40,378 nt of DNA from Streptomyces mayonensis (GTDB lineage Bacteria > Actinomycetota > Actinomycetes > Streptomycetales > Streptomycetaceae), in assembly GCF_018982965.1 (NCBI RefSeq), contig NZ_JACBYP010000077.1, positions 1 through 40,378 on the forward strand, read 5' to 3'. This document shows, piece after piece, positions 33,485 to 40,378 of the stretch. How positions within the stretch are numbered: position 1 is the first letter of the stretch; every line of letters begins with the position of its first letter. Position numbers and translations under genes: made by a program. Under the pieces are notes generated by a model that was not told where the DNA came from, made no database searches, and saw nothing but the letters and a program-made list of their open reading frames with translations.

Positions 33485-34429
33485 GTGAACGTCTCCCTCA
33501 GCGCCTGGCTGCTGACCGTCGCGGGCCTGTGCGTCCTCGTCGCCGCCGACTTCTTCATCGGCCGCAGGCCGCACGACGTGTCGCTCCGGGAGGCCGGGAC
33601 CTGGACCGCCGTCTGGGTGGTCCTGGCCTGTCTGTTCGGTGCCGGGCTGTTCCTGGCCGGCGGCGGCGCTCCGGCCGGCGAGTTCTTCGCCGGCTACGTC
33701 ACGGAGAAGTCCCTCAGCGTGGACAACCTCTTCGTCTTCGTCCTGATCATGGCCAAGTTCGCGGTGCCCTCGCAGTACCAGCAGCGGGTGCTGATGGTCG
33801 GTGTCCTGGTGGCCCTGGTGCTGCGCGCCGCCTTCATCGCGGCCGGCGCGGCGATCATCTCCGCGTTCTCCTGGGTGTTCTACCTCTTCGGCGCCTTCCT
33901 CGTCTGGACCGCCTGGAAGCTGATCCAGGACGCCCGCAGGGGCGGGCACGACGAGGAGTACGAGGAGAGCAGGCTGCTGAAGTCGATCGAACGCCGCTTC
34001 GGCGTCGCCGACCGCTACCACGGCACGAGGCTGTGGGTGGAGGAGAACGGCAGGCGGGTCATGACCCCGATGCTGGTCGTGATGCTCGCCGTCGGCTTCA
34101 CCGACATCCTGTTCGCCCTGGACTCGATCCCCGCCATCTACGGTCTGACCCAGGACCCGTACATCGTGTTCACGGCCAACGCCTTCGCCCTCATGGGGCT
34201 GCGGCAGCTGTACTTCCTCATCGGCGGTCTGCTGAAGCGGCTGGTCCACCTGTCCTACGGCCTGTCCGTGATCCTCGGCTTCATCGGCGTGAAACTGGTG
34301 CTGCACGCCCTGCACGAGTCCGGTGTGCACGTGCCCGAGATCGGCATCCCGTTCTCGCTCGGCTTCATCGTGCTGGTCCTCGCGGTCACCACGGCGACGA
34401 GTCTGTGGGCGTCCGGGCGGCGGGAGTGA
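33485..34429 (+). CDS. TerC-family membrane protein
   Basis: This 314-residue polytopic protein has nine or so TM helices. EKSLSVDNLFVFVLIM and FTDILFALDSIPAIYGLTQDPYIVFTANAFALMGLRQLYFL (in part) contain the conserved acidic residues (Asp in SVDNLF; ALDS) of TerC/Alx proteins, which export manganese or calcium and are linked to tellurite resistance. A loop (about 155-185) is highly charged. GTG 33485 follows GAGGAG. No yybP-ykoY riboswitch is apparent upstream. Confidence 0.92.
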   Translation: MNVSLSAWLLTVAGLCVLVAADFFIGRRPHDVSLREAGTWTAVWVVLACLFGAGLFLAGGGAPAGEFFAGYVTEKSLSVDNLFVFVLIMAKFAVPSQYQQRVLMVGVLVALVLRAAFIAAGAAIISAFSWVFYLFGAFLVWTAWKLIQDARRGGHDEEYEESRLLKSIERRFGVADRYHGTRLWVEENGRRVMTPMLVVMLAVGFTDILFALDSIPAIYGLTQDPYIVFTANAFALMGLRQLYFLIGGLLKRLVHLSYGLSVILGFIGVKLVLHALHESGVHVPEIGIPFSLGFIVLVLAVTTATSLWASGRRE

Positions 34430-34471
34430 ACCTGACCCCGCTCCCGCCCCGCTCCGCCCTGCCCCGTGCGG

Positions 34472-35311
34472 CTACTCCACCAGCTCCTGGGTGCCCAGGA
34501 CCGTGAGGAGGGCGAGCCGCTCGGCGTCCCCGGTGCCCGGCTCGGCCGTGTAGACCATGATCCGGAGGTCGTGACCCGCCACGTCGAGCACGTCGCAGTC
34601 CAGGGTCAAGGGCCCCACCCGAGGATGGTCGACGGTCTTGCGGGCCGCCTCGTGCCGGCCGACCGCGTCCGCCTCCCACAGCTCGGCGAAGCGCTCGCTG
34701 CGCGCCCGCAGCTCCCCGACCAGCCGGGCCAGCCCGCGGTCGGCGGGGTAGCGGGCACTGGTCGCCCGGAGGTCGGAGACGAGCGCCGCCTCGAACGCAC
34801 GGCGTTCCCCGGGCGTGTACCGCGCCCGGCTGCCCGGTCCGACGAAGTTGCGCCACACCCCGTTGCGCTCCGGACCGCGCCACTGCGACGGGTCGCCCAT
34901 CAGCGCCGCGTACGGCGGGTTGGCGAGCAGCAGCGTCCAGGACGCGTCGTACACCGCCACCGGTGTGCCGGCCAGCCGGTCGAGCAGCCGGTGGACGCTC
35001 GGCGGGATGTACGCCGGCACCGTGTCGGGACCCGGCGGTGCCAGCCCGGCCAGCCGGAACAGATGCGCCCGCTCCTCGGGGTCCAGCCTCAGCGCCCTGA
35101 CCAGCGCCTCAACCACCTGCGCCGACGGGTGCGCCGCCCGGCCCTGTTCGAGGCGGGTGACGTAGTCGACCGAGACCCCGGCCAGCAGCGCCAGCTCCTC
35201 GCGCCGCAGCCCGGCGGCCCGCCGGTGCCCGCCCGCCGGCAGCCCGGCCGCCTCGGGGGAGACGCGGTCCCTGCGCAGGCGCAACGCGCGCCCGAACTCC
35301 GTCGCCGTCAT
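34472..35311 (-). CDS. XRE regulator with MmyB-like ligand domain
   Basis: The 279-residue regulator has an N-terminal XRE helix-turn-helix (about 33-75: GLRREELALLAGVSVDYVTRLEQG, in part) and an MmyB-like ligand-binding PAS-type domain (about 105-275: YDASWTLLLANPPYAALMG, RNGVWRNF). In actinobacteria this class is often paired divergently with short-chain dehydrogenases and represses them, and an SDR gene is divergent here. ATG 35311 overlaps a GTTCA-AG-TGAAC palindrome just upstream. It ends 42 bases from the TerC stop without a clear hairpin. Confidence 0.9.
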   Translation of the reverse strand: MTATEFGRALRLRRDRVSPEAAGLPAGGHRRAAGLRREELALLAGVSVDYVTRLEQGRAAHPSAQVVEALVRALRLDPEERAHLFRLAGLAPPGPDTVPAYIPPSVHRLLDRLAGTPVAVYDASWTLLLANPPYAALMGDPSQWRGPERNGVWRNFVGPGSRARYTPGERRAFEAALVSDLRATSARYPADRGLARLVGELRARSERFAELWEADAVGRHEAARKTVDHPRVGPLTLDCDVLDVAGHDLRIMVYTAEPGTGDAERLALLTVLGTQELVE

Positions 35312-35312
35312 G

Positions 35313-35371
35313 GTTCAAGTGAACACCGGGCGCGCTCCGTCTTCCTGGTACCCGTGGTCCCAGGAAGACGG
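35313..35371. promoter_or_regulatory. XRE/SDR divergent operators
   Basis: Two inverted repeats. GTTCA-AG-TGAAC (35313-35324) abuts the XRE start codon. CCGTCTTCCTGG (35337-35348) pairs perfectly with CCAGGAAGACGG (35360-35371) around 11 bases. The second lies between the two starts, as expected for a repressor controlling both genes. Confidence 0.6.
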
Positions 35372-35412
35372 GACGCCTGGCAGCCGGCACCGCACCGCCG
35401 CAGGCTGGAGCC

Positions 35413-36120
35413 ATGACGAACACACTGATCACCGGGGCCAACAAGGGCCTCGGATTCGAAACGGCCCGCCGCCTCGTCGCCGCCGGCCACACCGTCTGGG
35501 CCGCCGCCCGCGACGCCGAGCGCGGCCGCCGGGCGGCCGGGGAACTGGGCGCGCGCCCCCTCGTCCTCGACGTCACCGACGACGCCTCCGTGGCCGCCGC
35601 GGTGAAGACGGTGGCCGCCGAGGGAGGCCTCGACGTGCTGGTCAACAACGCCGGCATCGAGCAGCGCGGCGCGGACAACTCCGTGACCGGCGCCGAGGGC
35701 ACGACCGCCGACGTGCTGCGCGCCGTCTTCGAGACCAACGTCTTCGGGCTGGTGCGGGTGACCCACGCCTTCCTGCCGCTGCTGCGCGGCTCCGCCGCGC
35801 CGGTCGTGGTCAACGTCAGCAGCGGTCTGGCCTCGCTGACCGGGCTCACCTCTCCCGAGAGCCCCGGGTACGGCTACCCCGGCCTCGCCTACCCGGCGTC
35901 CAAGACCGCGGTCAACGCGCTGACCGTGCAGTACGCGAAGGCGTTCCCCGGGATGCGGATCAACGCCGTCGAGCCGGGCTTCACCGCGACCGACCTGAAC
36001 GGCAACACCGGTACGCAGAGCGTGGCCGAGGGAGCCGAGGTGATCGTCCGGATGGCCCGGCTGGACGCGGACGGACCCACCGGGGGCTACTTCGACGCGT
36101 CGGGCCCGCTGCCCTGGTAG
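35413..36120 (+). CDS. Short-chain dehydrogenase/reductase (SDR)
   Basis: This 235-residue classical SDR has TGANKGLG (7-14) for NADP(H), DVT after the second strand, NNAG (78-81), Ser137 in VNVSSG, and the catalytic Tyr160-X3-Lys164 (YPASK). VEPGFTATDL is the usual C-terminal loop. Substrate is unknown. It is regulated in all likelihood by the divergent XRE/MmyB protein. ATG 35413 has no strong ribosome site. A perfect hairpin follows the stop. Confidence 0.93.
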   Translation: MTNTLITGANKGLGFETARRLVAAGHTVWAAARDAERGRRAAGELGARPLVLDVTDDASVAAAVKTVAAEGGLDVLVNNAGIEQRGADNSVTGAEGTTADVLRAVFETNVFGLVRVTHAFLPLLRGSAAPVVVNVSSGLASLTGLTSPESPGYGYPGLAYPASKTAVNALTVQYAKAFPGMRINAVEPGFTATDLNGNTGTQSVAEGAEVIVRMARLDADGPTGGYFDASGPLPW

Positions 36121-36151
36121 CCCGGGGCGGGCCGGTGCGGCCCGCCCCGGG
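36121..36151. terminator. Bidirectional terminator
   Basis: CCCGGGGCGGGCC (36121-36133) pairs perfectly with GGCCCGCCCCGGG (36139-36151), immediately after the SDR stop and 20 bases from the convergent zinc-ribbon gene. Confidence 0.75.
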
Positions 36152-36171
36152 GAAGGAACCGCCGGGGCGGG

Positions 36172-36375
36172 TCAGCAGCCGGCCGGGGACGGCCTGCCGC
36201 GCGAGACGACGCGCGTGCCGTCGCCGTCGACGACCCGGGCCTGGAGCGAGCCGCACGCACACCGGGTCCACAGGGTGCCGCCCGCCCCCGTGGGGTGTGC
36301 GGACAGCACCTGGAAGGGCTCGGCACCGTCGGGCCACCCGCAGTGCGGGCAGACGACACCGGTCGTGCTGGGCAT
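36172..36375 (-). CDS. Small zinc-ribbon protein
   Basis: The 67-residue protein has VCPHCGWPD near the N-terminus and CACGSLQARV in the middle, forming a plausible four-cysteine zinc ribbon. A basic Gly/Pro tail ends in Cys. It resembles small hypothetical proteins of Streptomyces; function is unknown. ATG 36375 is chosen because GAGGAG lies just upstream; the frame continues to 36471 through a repetitive GTACGTCGG region that looks non-coding. Confidence 0.7.
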   Translation of the reverse strand: MPSTTGVVCPHCGWPDGAEPFQVLSAHPTGAGGTLWTRCACGSLQARVVDGDGTRVVSRGRPSPAGC

Positions 36376-36507
36376 GGCGACTCCTCGGGCGTGAGTGGTA
36401 CGTCGGGCGTGAGCGGTATGTCGGGGGTACGTCGGACGGCTGGTACGGACGGTGTGTCGTCGTGGCGCCACAGACAGAGTGCGGCCGAGGATCCGTTCAA
36501 GTCCAGT

Positions 36508-36544
36508 TTGACTTTCCGGACTTCACCGTGAAGCGTGCGCTTCA
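36508..36544 (+). promoter_or_regulatory. LysR promoter with palindromes over the start codon
   Basis: TTGACT (36508-36513) then 17 bases then AAGCGT (36531-36536) ends 7 bases before ATG 36544, with no ribosome site, suggesting a leaderless message. CTTCAC-C-GTGAAG (36521-36533) and TGAAGCG-TG-CGCTTCA (36529-36544) are perfect palindromes that share the GTGAAG half and span the -10 and the ATG, so binding would block transcription. Confidence 0.5.
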
Positions 36545-37449
36545 TGATTGATCTGCGCAGGCTGCACGTGCTCCGCGCCGTCTCCCACTACGGCACCGTC
36601 ACCGCCGCGGCCCGTGCCCTGCACTTCACGCCCTCCGCCGCCTCCCAGCAGATCCGTCAGCTGGCCCGCGACCTGGGCGTCGACCTGCTGGAGCCGCAGG
36701 GGCGCGGAGTGCGCCTCACCCCGGCCGCCGAGAGCCTGCTCGCCCACGCCGACGCCATCGAAGCCCGCTGGGACGAGGCCGAACAGGACCTGCGGGCGGG
36801 GGAGGGGGACCCCGCCGGGCCGCTCAGGGCGACGGGGTTCCCGGTGGCTGTCGCGGTGCTCCTCGCACCGATGGCCGCGCGGCTGCGCGAGCGCCATCCG
36901 CGGCTGTCGGTGCGGATCCGGGAGGTGGAGGTGGCGGAGAGCTTCGACCTGCTCTTCGAGGGGGAGAGCGACCTGGCGGTGGTGGAGGCGACCCCCGCCA
37001 ACCCGTCGTCGGCCGACGCGCGCTTCGACCAGCGGCCGTTGCTGGACGACCCGTTCGACCTGGTCGTGCCCGAGAGCCACCCGCTGGCCGGACGGGACGG
37101 CGCGAACCTCGCCGACGTCGCGCACGAGCCCTGGGTCGCGCCGGTGCAGCAGAGCCCCTGCCGGCCGCACGTGTTGTCGGCGTGCGGCGGCGCCGGCTTC
37201 ACCCCCGACGTGGTCCACCACGCCTGCGACTGGAACGTCACCGCCCACCTGGTCGCCCACGGGCTCGGCGTCGCGCTGATCCCCCGGCTGGCCCAGCTGA
37301 CCCCCGAGCTGCCGATCGTCCGGGTGCCCTGCGCCGACCGCCCCCACCGCAAGCTGCTGACCTGCACCCGCAGCGGCGCCCACCGGCGTCCGGCGGTCGC
37401 GGCGGCACTGGAGGAACTGCGCACACTGGCCGCGGCGGCGGTGGCCTGA
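36544..37449 (+). CDS. LysR-family regulator
   Basis: This 301-residue LysR protein starts MIDLRRLHVLRAV with the helix-turn-helix at about 15-40 (GTVTAAARALHFTPSAASQQ), followed by the substrate-binding domain (DLAVVEAT, PESHPLAG, HGLGVALIPR). ATG 36544 is preferred to GTG 36535 because MIDLRRL is the usual N-terminus and the upstream palindrome covers the alternative. The target gene is not obvious; the next gene is convergent and the zinc-ribbon gene is divergent. Confidence 0.9.
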   Translation: MIDLRRLHVLRAVSHYGTVTAAARALHFTPSAASQQIRQLARDLGVDLLEPQGRGVRLTPAAESLLAHADAIEARWDEAEQDLRAGEGDPAGPLRATGFPVAVAVLLAPMAARLRERHPRLSVRIREVEVAESFDLLFEGESDLAVVEATPANPSSADARFDQRPLLDDPFDLVVPESHPLAGRDGANLADVAHEPWVAPVQQSPCRPHVLSACGGAGFTPDVVHHACDWNVTAHLVAHGLGVALIPRLAQLTPELPIVRVPCADRPHRKLLTCTRSGAHRRPAVAAALEELRTLAAAAVA

Positions 37450-37533
37450 CGCGGCCGGCGCGCCGATGTGACCGGCGGTCCGGCGGTCCGACGGGGCGGC
37501 GGGGACGCGGGACGTGGGACGTGCCGGATGTGG

Positions 37534-37569
37534 GACGGGGCCGGAGCTCGTCCGAGCTCCGGCCCCGTC
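37534..37569. terminator. Bidirectional terminator
   Basis: A 16-base perfect stem, GACGGGGCCGGAGCTC (37534-37549) against its complement (37554-37569), has loop GTCC. It lies between the convergent LysR and FMN-reductase genes. Confidence 0.8.
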
Positions 37570-37608
37570 ACCAGATACGTCCTGGTACGTCCTCGAGGCA
37601 GGTCCGCG

Positions 37609-38172
37609 TCAGGCGGCGACGGCCTCGTCGGCGTGGCCGTGCAGGCGCGTGACGACCTCGGCCAGCTGCGCGGCGACCTCGGTGTCGTCCGCCGGGTGGG
37701 TCTCGGCGAAGCGGGTCAGCGAGCCCGGGATGGACAGCTTGAGGTCCTCGATCACCTTGCCGCCGGCGATGCCCACGGCCTTGCGGGCCTCGTCCTGCGC
37801 CCAAACGCCGCCGTACTGGCCGAAGGCGGTGCCGACCACGGCGACCGGCTTGCCGGTGAAGGCGCCGTCGCCGTAGGGGCGGGACAGCCAGTCGATGGCG
37901 TTCTTCAGGACGGCCGGGATGGTGCCGTTGTACTCCGGCGAGAAGAGCAGGAACGCCTGAGCACCCTTCGCGGCCTCCCGCAGCTTGGCGGCGGCGGCCG
38001 GCACGTCGCCCTCGACGTCGATGTCCTCGTTGTAGAAGGGGATGTCGGCGAGCCCCTCGAACAGCTGTACCTCGGCACCCTCCGGCGCGAGCCTGGCCGC
38101 TGCTTCGGCGAGCTGGCGGTTGGTCGAACCGGCGCGAAGGCTGCCGACGAGCGCAAGGATGCGGACTGACAT
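37609..38172 (-). CDS. NADPH-dependent FMN reductase
   Basis: The 187-residue flavodoxin-like protein has LVGSLRAGSTNRQLAEAA (phosphate-binding loop) and FLLFSPEYNGTIPAVLKNAIDWLSRP (in part; the SPEYNG motif binds the isoalloxazine). It fits the ArsH/ChrR/SsuE-like family reducing quinones, chromate, azo dyes or FMN with NADPH. ATG 38172 follows GGGAG. It is divergent from the TetR gene across twin operators and is its likely target. Confidence 0.92.
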   Translation of the reverse strand: MSVRILALVGSLRAGSTNRQLAEAAARLAPEGAEVQLFEGLADIPFYNEDIDVEGDVPAAAAKLREAAKGAQAFLLFSPEYNGTIPAVLKNAIDWLSRPYGDGAFTGKPVAVVGTAFGQYGGVWAQDEARKAVGIAGGKVIEDLKLSIPGSLTRFAETHPADDTEVAAQLAEVVTRLHGHADEAVAA

Positions 38173-38251
38173 GAGTACTCCCAATGCAGGAACAGGTGGC
38201 CAAGCGGAAACAGCTGGTGAACGGCGGCGCCGAAACACTGCCGTTACGATC

Positions 38252-38300
38252 CGGACCGAGGTCCGTTTAATTTCTAACATCTCAAACGGACCGCGGTCCA
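38252..38300. promoter_or_regulatory. Twin TetR-type operators
   Basis: CGGACC-GA-GGTCCG (38252-38265) and CGGACC-GC-GGTCCA (38287-38300) are near-identical palindromes 35 bases apart in the gap between the FMN reductase and TetR starts. The second is flanked by AAA, matching the AAACGGACC-type operators common in Streptomyces TetR systems. The second site covers the TetR -35 region. Confidence 0.75.
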
Positions 38301-38317
38301 GTTTCCTCCCGATGCTT

Positions 38318-38323
38318 TACGCT
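38318..38323 (+). promoter_or_regulatory. -10 box, leaderless TetR gene
   Basis: TACGCT fits TANNNT and ends 6 bases before ATG 38330. No ribosome binding site is present. Confidence 0.45.
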
Positions 38324-38329
38324 GGTTTC

Positions 38330-38992
38330 ATGTCCGCCGCCCTGCCGCCCCTGCCGAGATCAGAAGAGGCCCTCGACACACCTGAATTGCTGCAGCTCGG
38401 TGCGGGGGCCGAGGTGGACGAGCCCTGCCTGCGCGCCGACGCCGCCCGCAACCGCGCGCGGCTGCTGGACGCCGCCGAGCGGCTGGTCGCCCAGCACGGC
38501 GCGGCCGCGCTCACCATGGAGGGCGTCGCCGTCGCGGCCTCGGTGGGCAAGGGCACGGTCTTCCGCCGCTTCGGCGACCGCACCGGGCTGCTCGCCGCGC
38601 TGCTGGACCACTCGGAGCGAAAGTTCCAGGCGGCGCTCCTGAGCGGCCCGCCGCCCCTGGGCCCCGGCGCGCCGCCCGTCGACCGGCTGCGGGCCTTCGG
38701 CTGCGCGATGCTGCGCCGCTCCATCGACGAACTCGACCTGCTCATGGCCGCGGAGCCCAGTGCCGAACGGCGTTACACCTTCCCGCCACGCCGCTTCCTG
38801 CGCTCCCACGTGGCGATGCTGCTGCGGGAGGCGGCGCCGGACGCCGACAGTGAACTGCTCTCCCACACGCTGATGGCCTACCTCGACGCCGCCCTGCTCC
38901 ACCACCTCACCGAACAGTGCGGGCTGCCCCCGGAGCGGGTGCGGGCGGGCTGGCTGGACCTCGTGGCGCGGGTGACCCGCACCGCCGCCTGA
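38330..38992 (+). CDS. TetR-family regulator
   Basis: The 220-residue regulator has a TetR helix-turn-helix at about 40-85 (RARLLDAAERLVAQHGAAALTMEGVA, SVGKGTVFRRFGDRTGLL, in part) after an unusually long 35-residue acidic N-terminal tail, then the all-helical ligand domain. The twin operators upstream indicate it represses itself and the divergent FMN reductase. The ligand is probably a quinone or drug. Confidence 0.92.
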   Translation: MSAALPPLPRSEEALDTPELLQLGAGAEVDEPCLRADAARNRARLLDAAERLVAQHGAAALTMEGVAVAASVGKGTVFRRFGDRTGLLAALLDHSERKFQAALLSGPPPLGPGAPPVDRLRAFGCAMLRRSIDELDLLMAAEPSAERRYTFPPRRFLRSHVAMLLREAAPDADSELLSHTLMAYLDAALLHHLTEQCGLPPERVRAGWLDLVARVTRTAA

Positions 38993-39174
38993 CCCGTCCC
39001 GCGGCCCACGCCGGCCTGCCGTCCGCTCGTCCCGCGGCCCACGCCGGTCCTGCCGCCCGCCCGGCCTGCTGCCTGGCCCACGCCACCCCCGCGTCGGCCC
39101 GAACTCTCCGGTGCCCGGGTGGTGTTGCCCCGCCCGTTGTCCCGTATCCGGCTTCTGCCAAGATGCCGTACGTC
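38993..39174. repeat. 20-bp direct repeat between TetR and LacI genes
   Basis: CGTCCCGCGGCCCACGCCGG occurs at 38995-39014 and 39028-39047 (33-base offset) with a degraded third copy near 39078. The rest of the gap shows no clear promoter for the LacI gene. Confidence 0.7.
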
Positions 39175-40209
39175 ATGGTGCAGATACCGAATCCGTCCGA
39201 CTCCGAGTCGCCGTTACCGCGCTCCGTGCCCACGAGCGCGGATGTGGCCCGCCTGGCCGGGGTCTCCCGCGCGACCGTCTCCTACGTCCTGAACAACACC
39301 GATGCCGTCCGGATCAGCGAACCCACCCGCCGGCGCGTCCGCGAGGCCGCCCGCGAACTCGGCTACGTGCCGCACGCCGCGGCCCGCTCCCTGCGCGCCG
39401 GGTACAGCCGGATGGTGCTGACCCCCGCGCCGCCCTTCCCCGCGGGCCCCCTCTACGCGCACTTCCTCAGCGAGCTCCAGTGGGCCCTGGGCCGTCTCGA
39501 CTACACCGTGGTCCAGTACGGCTCCGTCGGCCTGCACGGCGACGAGGCCGCCCGCGCCTGGGCCGAGCTGCGCCCGGTCGCCGTCCTGTCCCCCGACGCG
39601 GACCTGGGACCGCAGGGGGTGGAGGTCCTCAAGCGCTCCGGCGCCCGGGCGGTCGTCACCCTCGGTCCCGAGGCCGTCGAGGGGGCACACGCGCTGCTCG
39701 TCGACCAGGAGCGTGTCGGCGACAGAGCGGTCCGCCACCTCTGCGAGCGGGGACGCCGCCGGATCGGCGTGATCGTGCCCGCGGAAGAGGGCCTCGACGT
39801 CTTCTCGGCGCCCCGCCTGGCCGGCGCCCGCCGTGCGGTGCGCGGCACCGGCGCCACCGTCACCGAACTGCCCCTGGCCCACGAGGAACAGGATGCCGCC
39901 CGGCTGGCCGCCCGCTGGCGGACCCTCGGCCTCGACGCCGTGTTCACGTACAACGACGAGTACGCGATGCTGCTGATGCGGGCACTGCAGGACGAGGGCC
40001 TCGACATTCCCGGGGACGCCGCCGTGATCGGCGCCGACGACCTGATGCTGGGCCGTCTGCTCAGGCCCCGGCTGAGCACCGTCCACCTGGAACTGCCCTC
40101 GGGCCGGGACCTCGCCGCACTCGTCGACCGCGCCGTGCACGACCCCGGCGGCGCGCCCGAGCGGCGCGAGGTGCTGGGCGCGGCGGTGGTCCACCGCGAT
40201 TCGAGCTGA
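39175..40209 (+). CDS. LacI-family regulator
   Basis: This 344-residue regulator has an N-terminal LacI helix-turn-helix (TSADVARLAGVSRATVSYVLNN and hinge RVREAARELGYVPHAAARSLR, in part) and a periplasmic-binding-protein-like effector domain. ATG 39175 gives MVQIPNPSD, the N-terminus I recall for Streptomyces LacI proteins; ATG 39163 is an alternative. The effector domain is short and its sugar-binding residues are not obvious, so it may sense a non-sugar. The target is unknown because the sequence ends. Confidence 0.88.
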   Translation: MVQIPNPSDSESPLPRSVPTSADVARLAGVSRATVSYVLNNTDAVRISEPTRRRVREAARELGYVPHAAARSLRAGYSRMVLTPAPPFPAGPLYAHFLSELQWALGRLDYTVVQYGSVGLHGDEAARAWAELRPVAVLSPDADLGPQGVEVLKRSGARAVVTLGPEAVEGAHALLVDQERVGDRAVRHLCERGRRRIGVIVPAEEGLDVFSAPRLAGARRAVRGTGATVTELPLAHEEQDAARLAARWRTLGLDAVFTYNDEYAMLLMRALQDEGLDIPGDAAVIGADDLMLGRLLRPRLSTVHLELPSGRDLAALVDRAVHDPGGAPERREVLGAAVVHRDSS

Positions 40210-40238
40210 CCCACCGGGGTCCGAGCTGACCCACCGGG
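40202..40238. repeat. 20-bp tandem repeat over LacI stop codon
   Basis: CGAGCTGACCCACCGGG is at 40202-40218 and 40222-40238; the first copy contains the LacI stop codon. Confidence 0.7.
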
Positions 40239-40250
40239 ATGCAGGCTGAC

Positions 40251-40378
40251 GGGGCCCCCCCCCCCCGGGGGGGGGGGCCCCGCGCGGGGGGCGGCGGGGG
40301 GGGGCGGGGGGGGGGGCGGCGAGGGGGGGGGGGGGCCCGGCGGGGGGCCCCCCCGGGGCGGGGGGGGGGCGCGCGGCG
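40251..40378. other. C/G homopolymer edge, probable artefact
   Basis: From about 40254 the sequence is runs of 8 to 14 C or G with almost no A or T, unlike anything else here. It looks like low-quality read or assembly edge, not biology. No feature should be called in it. Confidence 0.7.

Overview
The window is a contiguous piece of a very GC-rich actinobacterial chromosome, almost certainly Streptomyces. The signs are strong third-position G/C codon bias, many GTG starts, several apparently leaderless genes, an ergothioneine operon (egtABCD), a SARP/AfsR-type regulator, an XRE/MmyB regulator divergent from an SDR gene, and a LacI regulator with a typical Streptomyces N-terminus. No rRNA, tRNA, CRISPR array, insertion sequence, phage gene or integrase was found. 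The left edge (about 1-60) is a near-pure pyrimidine tract. The right edge (about 40251-40378) is C/G homopolymer that looks like assembly or read artefact.

Layout. 78-977: NmrA-like NAD(P)-binding protein. 991-5374: a LysR regulator divergent from a trimeric succinate dehydrogenase operon (sdhC-sdhA-sdhB, B. subtilis-like di-haem type). 5566-7211: overlapping GNAT and PlsC-type acyltransferases (OlsB/OlsA-like). 7284-8168: PRC-barrel/DUF2382 protein. 8214-11715 (minus): short UvrA-like ABC ATPase and a luciferase-like oxidoreductase. 11774-14093: HAD phosphatase, dodecin (minus) and a sugar-binding lipoprotein. 14133-18626 (minus): egtABCD with every junction overlapping. 18917-19732: bacterial-type PARG, divergent from egtA. 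19879-21996: PemK/MazF-like protein (minus), beta-hydroxyacid dehydrogenase and PPOX flavoprotein. 22056-25058 (minus): ArsR regulator, membrane coiled-coil protein and MMPL transporter. 25332-29039: VOC protein, alpha/beta hydrolase (minus) and a SARP-type regulator with a helical C-terminal half. 29348-30613: PPC-domain, CBS-pair and DUF6343-type proteins behind a sigma-B-like promoter. 30650-33333 (minus): FAD oxidoreductase and polysaccharide pyruvyl transferase. 33485-40209: TerC, XRE regulator/SDR pair, zinc-ribbon protein, LysR, FMN reductase/TetR pair and LacI regulator.

Themes. Much of the content concerns redox and stress handling: ergothioneine synthesis, flavoproteins, dodecin, PARG, PRC/DUF2382 and the putative sigma-B operon. 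The most informative part of the window is the non-coding DNA. It has a helically phased array of at least nine GGAYCAGC-type octamers upstream of the SARP gene, twin TetR-type operators, paired inverted repeats overlapping the ArsR promoter, an 18-bp perfect palindrome in front of the MMPL gene, overlapping palindromes at a LysR start codon, a TGGT-N4-ACCA operator inside the lipoprotein promoter, and several near-perfect bidirectional terminators.

No obviously unprecedented multi-gene system is visible. The best leads are the SARP-adjacent array, the FAD-oxidoreductase/pyruvyl-transferase pair, the orphan lipoprotein with its operator, and the divergent PARG-ergothioneine arrangement. All functional assignments rest on reading motifs and recalling families; no database search was run.
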